Positions 57,456 to 64,000 of a stretch of 64,000 nucleotides of DNA are shown in pieces. A program made the position numbers and the translations under genes. The stretch's first letter is position 1, and each line of letters opens with the position of its first letter. Source of the stretch: Massilia kyonggiensis (GTDB taxonomy: Bacteria; Pseudomonadota; Gammaproteobacteria; Burkholderiales; Burkholderiaceae_D); contig NZ_JANUGY010000002.1 of the NCBI RefSeq assembly GCF_024756235.1, positions 620,001-684,000 on the forward strand. Direction: 5' to 3'. The notes under the pieces were generated by a model. That model saw only the letters and a program-made list of their open reading frames with translations, was not told where the DNA came from and did not search any database.

Positions 57456-60400
57456 GTGCGTCTATCCTCCATCAAATTGTCGGGATTTAAGTCTTTCGTC
57501 GATCCCACCAATTTCCAGGTGCCGGGGCAGCTGGTCGGCGTGGTCGGCCCGAACGGATGCGGCAAATCGAACATCATCGATGCCGTACGGTGGGTGCTGG
57601 GCGAATCGAAAGCGTCCGAGCTGCGCGGCGAATCGATGCAGGACGTGATCTTCAACGGCTCCACCAACCGCAAGCCGGCCGGGCGCGCGTCCGTCGAACT
57701 CGTGTTCGACAACAGCGCCGGCAAGGCAGCCGGGCAGTGGAGCCAGTACGCCGAGATCGCCGTCAAGCGCACGCTCACGCGCGACGGCACGTCGACCTAT
57801 TTCATCAACGGCCAGCCCGTGCGCCGGCGCGACATCCAGGACATCTTCCTCGGCACAGGCCTGGGGCCGCGCGCCTACGCCATCATCGGCCAGGGCATGA
57901 TCTCGCGCATCATCGAATCGCGCCCGGAAGAGCTGCGCGTCTTCCTCGAGGAAGCGGCCGGCGTCTCCAAGTACAAGGAACGCCGCCGCGAGACGGAAAA
58001 CCGCCTGTCGGACACGCGCGAGAACCTGCTGCGCGTGGAGGACATCCTGCGCGAGCTGAACGCCAACCTGGAAAAGCTGGAAGCGCAGGCCGCCGTCGCC
58101 AACCGTTTTCATCAGCTGCAGGCCGACCAGGAAGAGAAGCAGAAACTGCTGTGGCTCCTGCGCCGCAACGAGGCGAAGGCCGAACAGGTGCGCTGGTTCC
58201 AGGAGATGGAACAGGCGCAGACCGGGCTGGAAGAGCAGAACGCGAAGCTGCGCAACCTGGAGCTGGAGCTGGAACGCATGCGCCAGGCGCATTACGAGAC
58301 GGGCGACCGCCTGCACGTGGCGCAGGGCGCGCTGTACCAGACCAATTCCGAGATCGGCAGCCTGGAAGCGCAGATCAAGTTCGTGTTCGAGTCGCGCACG
58401 CGGTTGCAGAACCAGATCGGCACGCTGACCGCGCAGCGCGAACAATGGCTGAACCAGGCCAACGAGACGCAGGAGCAGATCGAGGAAGCCGAGTTCCGCC
58501 TCGAAGAACTGGCCGCGCGCGTGGAAGGCGCGCAGATCGCGGCGGAGGCGCAGAACGAGCGCCTGCCGGACCTGGAAGCCGCGTGGCGCGACGCGCAGAA
58601 CAAGTCGACCGAATCGCGCGCGCGGATCATGCAGATCCAGCAGCGCATCGAGCTGTCGTCCGCGCACCAGCGCAACGCGTCGAGCATCCTCGCGAACCTG
58701 GCCACGCGGCGCGAGCGCCTGCAGCAGGAACGCGGTGGCCTGAACCTGCCGGACGCCGGCCACCTCGACAACCTGCGCATGCAGCTGGAAGAAAAGCAGC
58801 TGCAGCTGGAAGAACAGAACCTGATGCTGGAAGAGGCGGCGAGCCGCCAGGAAGCCGTCGAGCAGGAGCGGCGCGACGCGCACGCGCAGGTCCAGCAGGA
58901 GACCGCGGCCAACGCCCGGCTGGAAGCGCGTTTGACCGCGCTGCGCCAGCTGCAGGAGCGCGTGCAGACGCAGGGTAAAGTCCAGCCCTGGCTGCAGAAG
59001 CACGAACTGGATAAACTGCCGCGCCTGTGGCAGAAGCTCGACATCGAGACTGGCTGGGAAACGGCGCTGGAATCCGTGCTGCGCGAGCGCACGGGCGCGC
59101 TGGAAGTGTCGAACCTCGACTGGGCGCGCGGCTTCTTCGGCGATGCGCCGCCGGCCCGTCTCGCGTTGTATTCGCCGGCACCGGGCAGCGCGGGTGCGCA
59201 AGATCATCACGGCTTGAAGCCCTTTGCGAGTCTCCTCAAGCTGAACGACCCGGGCCTGCGCGGCCTGCTGGACGACTGGCTGACCGGCGTGTATGCGGCC
59301 GACGATCCGGGCACGGCGCTCGCGCAGCGCGGCAAACTCCCACAGGGCGGCTGCTTCGTCACGCCGCAGGGCCATATGGTCACCGCATCGAGCGTGCGCT
59401 TCTACGCGGCCGACGCGGAGCAGGACGGCGTGCTCGCGCGCCAGCACGAGATCGACAACATTGGCAAGCAGTTGCGCGCGCAGGCGCTGCTGCTGGACGA
59501 AGTCCGCACGCGCGCCACGCGCGCCGACGCCGCGGTCTCCGACCTGCAGCGCCGCCTGCAGGACGGCCGCCAGAAGGTCGCGACGTTGCAGCGCGAAGTC
59601 CATGCGCTGCAGATCGACGTGGTGAAACAGGCCGAGGTCGAGGCCCGGTTCAACCAGCGGAGCGGCCAGATCGCGGCGGACCTCGACGAGATCGCCGCGC
59701 AGGAAGCGGAGCAGCGGCAGGCGAAGGCCGAGGCGGAAGCGCAGTTCGAAGAGCTGGACATGGAACTGGCCGAGCTGCAGGGCGCGCACGAGGATGGCCA
59801 GGTCGAGTTCCAGGAACAGGAACGGGTCCTTGCCGAAGCCCGCAACCGCCTGCGCGACCTGGAGCGCGCCGCGCAGGAAGCCGTGTTCGCGGAAAAGACG
59901 CAGCGCACGCGCATCGAGGAATTGCGGCGCACGATCGCGACCGCCCAGCAGCAGGCGCAGCAAGTCCTGGAAAGCATCGCCGCCGGCAAGCTGGAACTGG
60001 AAGCGCTGGAATCCGGTGCCGCGGCCGAGGGGTTGCAGGGCCTGCTCGCGCGCCGCACGGAACAGGAAAAGGCGCTCGCCGATGCACGCCACGAACTGGA
60101 CCAGCTCACGCAGCAGCTGCGCGCGGCCGAAGAAGCGCGCATGCAGGCGGAGCGCGGCCTGCAGCCGCAGCGCGAGCGCATCACCGAGATGCAGCTGAAG
60201 GAACAGGCCGCGCGCCTGAACCAGGAACAGTTCGCGGAAGCGCTGTCGGCCACGGGTGCCGACGAGGCGGCGCTGTCCGAAAAGCTCGATCCGGAGCTGA
60301 AGCCGTCTTACCTGCAGGGCGAGGTCACGCGCCTGACGAACGCCATCGCGTCGCTGGGTGCCGTCAATCTCGCGGCCGTGGAAGAGCTGGCGCAGGCGAC

Positions 60401-60976
60401 GGAGCGGAAGCGCTTCCTCGACGCGCAGAACAACGACCTGCTGGAAGCGATATCGACGCTGGAAGGCGCGATCTCCCGCATCGACCGCGAGTCGAGGGAT
60501 CTTTTGCAGGACACGTTCGACCGCGTCAACCAGCATTTCTCGGAACTGTTCCCGATCCTGTTCGGCGGCGGCCAGGCGAAGCTCGTGATGACGGGGGACG
60601 AGATCCTCGACTCGGGCGTGCAGGTGATGGCCCAGCCGCCCGGCAAGAAGAACGCGACGATCCATTTGCTGTCCGGCGGCGAAAAGGCGCTGACGGCGAC
60701 GGCGCTCGTGTTCTCGATGTTCCGCCTGAACCCGGCGCCGTTCTGCCTCCTCGACGAGGTCGACGCGCCGCTCGACGACGCCAATACCGAGCGCTTCTGC
60801 CGCATGGTGAAGCGCATGTCGGACCATACCCAATTCCTCTTCATCTCGCACAACAAGATCGCGATGGAGATGGCCAACCAACTGATCGGTGTGACGATGC
60901 AGGAGCAGGGCGTGTCGCGCATCGTGGCGGTGGACATGGAGTCCGCCGCGAATTTCGCTACTGAGGCACAAGCAGC

Positions 60977-60980
<4 letters not shown>
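57456..60980 (+). CDS. smc: Chromosome segregation protein SMC
   Basis: A 1174-residue SMC ATPase. Walker A is GPNGCGKSNI (31-40), a long coiled-coil arm follows, the hinge lies near residues 510-670, a second arm follows, and the head has the signature LLSGGEKALTATAL and Walker B FCLLDEVDAPLDDANTERF. The start is a GTG at 57456 giving MRLSSIKLSGFKSF. It condenses and segregates the chromosome with ScpA/ScpB. Its stop overlaps the zipA start (ATGA). Confidence 0.97.

Positions 60981-64000
<3,020 letters not shown>

Noticed and set aside
57462..60971. A minus-strand frame of 1169 codons opposite smc.
   Set aside because: A codon-bias shadow of smc with no domain and no plausible start region.

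Overview
The window is an ordinary chromosomal stretch of a high-GC betaproteobacterium, most likely Oxalobacteraceae (Massilia/Telluria-like). This is inferred from the tRNA-Val / thrS-infC-rpmI-rplT-pheS-pheT-ihfA-merR block typical of Burkholderiales, the smc-zipA-ligA block and overall codon usage. I see no phage, insertion sequence, CRISPR array or replication origin.

Layout. 1-3.8 kb: an ETF-ubiquinone oxidoreductase gene cut by the window edge, divergent from an SDR / alpha-beta hydrolase / thioesterase group. 4.0-12.6 kb: one 2890-residue repeat-built surface or secreted protein, convergent with a PAS-LuxR regulator. 13.4-14.7 kb: the two subunits of a 3-oxoacid CoA-transferase. 14.8-18.0 kb: a regulatory island of a BlaI-type repressor, an M56 peptidase fused to a TonB C-terminal domain, a free TonB-domain paralog and a divergent SIMPL protein. 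Matching inverted repeats sit in front of both divergent transcripts. 18.0-24.8 kb: an Atm1-like ABC exporter, a dicarboxylate symporter, an amidohydrolase, a 3-hydroxybutyrate dehydrogenase and a hydrolase. 24.8-32.4 kb: ridA, relA, an MlaE/MlaD/lipoprotein group without an ATPase gene, a flavoprotein and a CDF metal exporter.

32.4-40.7 kb is the translation block, with several non-standard expression signals: an AUA start for infC, a long GC-rich hairpin before rpmI, a possible leader peptide before pheS and an uncertain ihfA start. 40.9-44.1 kb holds a NarL-type response regulator, a CHASE3 histidine kinase and a Crp/Fnr regulator that overlaps the kinase gene tail to tail. 44.5-48.3 kb: prfC, a small membrane protein and a chemoreceptor-like protein whose signalling tip is degenerate. 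48.3-53.1 kb: the complete glycine cleavage operon gcvT-gcvH-gcvP behind a tandem glycine riboswitch. 53.2-57.4 kb: an orphan ClpP-like protease, a KGG-repeat stress protein, a DUF1631 protein and a PAP2 phosphatase. 57.5-64 kb: smc, zipA and the start of ligA.

Functionally the window combines acyl-CoA and ketone-body metabolism (ETF-QO, CoA-transferase, 3-hydroxybutyrate dehydrogenase), one-carbon metabolism, the stringent response, translation and chromosome maintenance. The least conventional parts are the BlaI/M56-TonB/SIMPL island, the giant repeat protein, the tip-less chemoreceptor and the C33 tRNA-Val.
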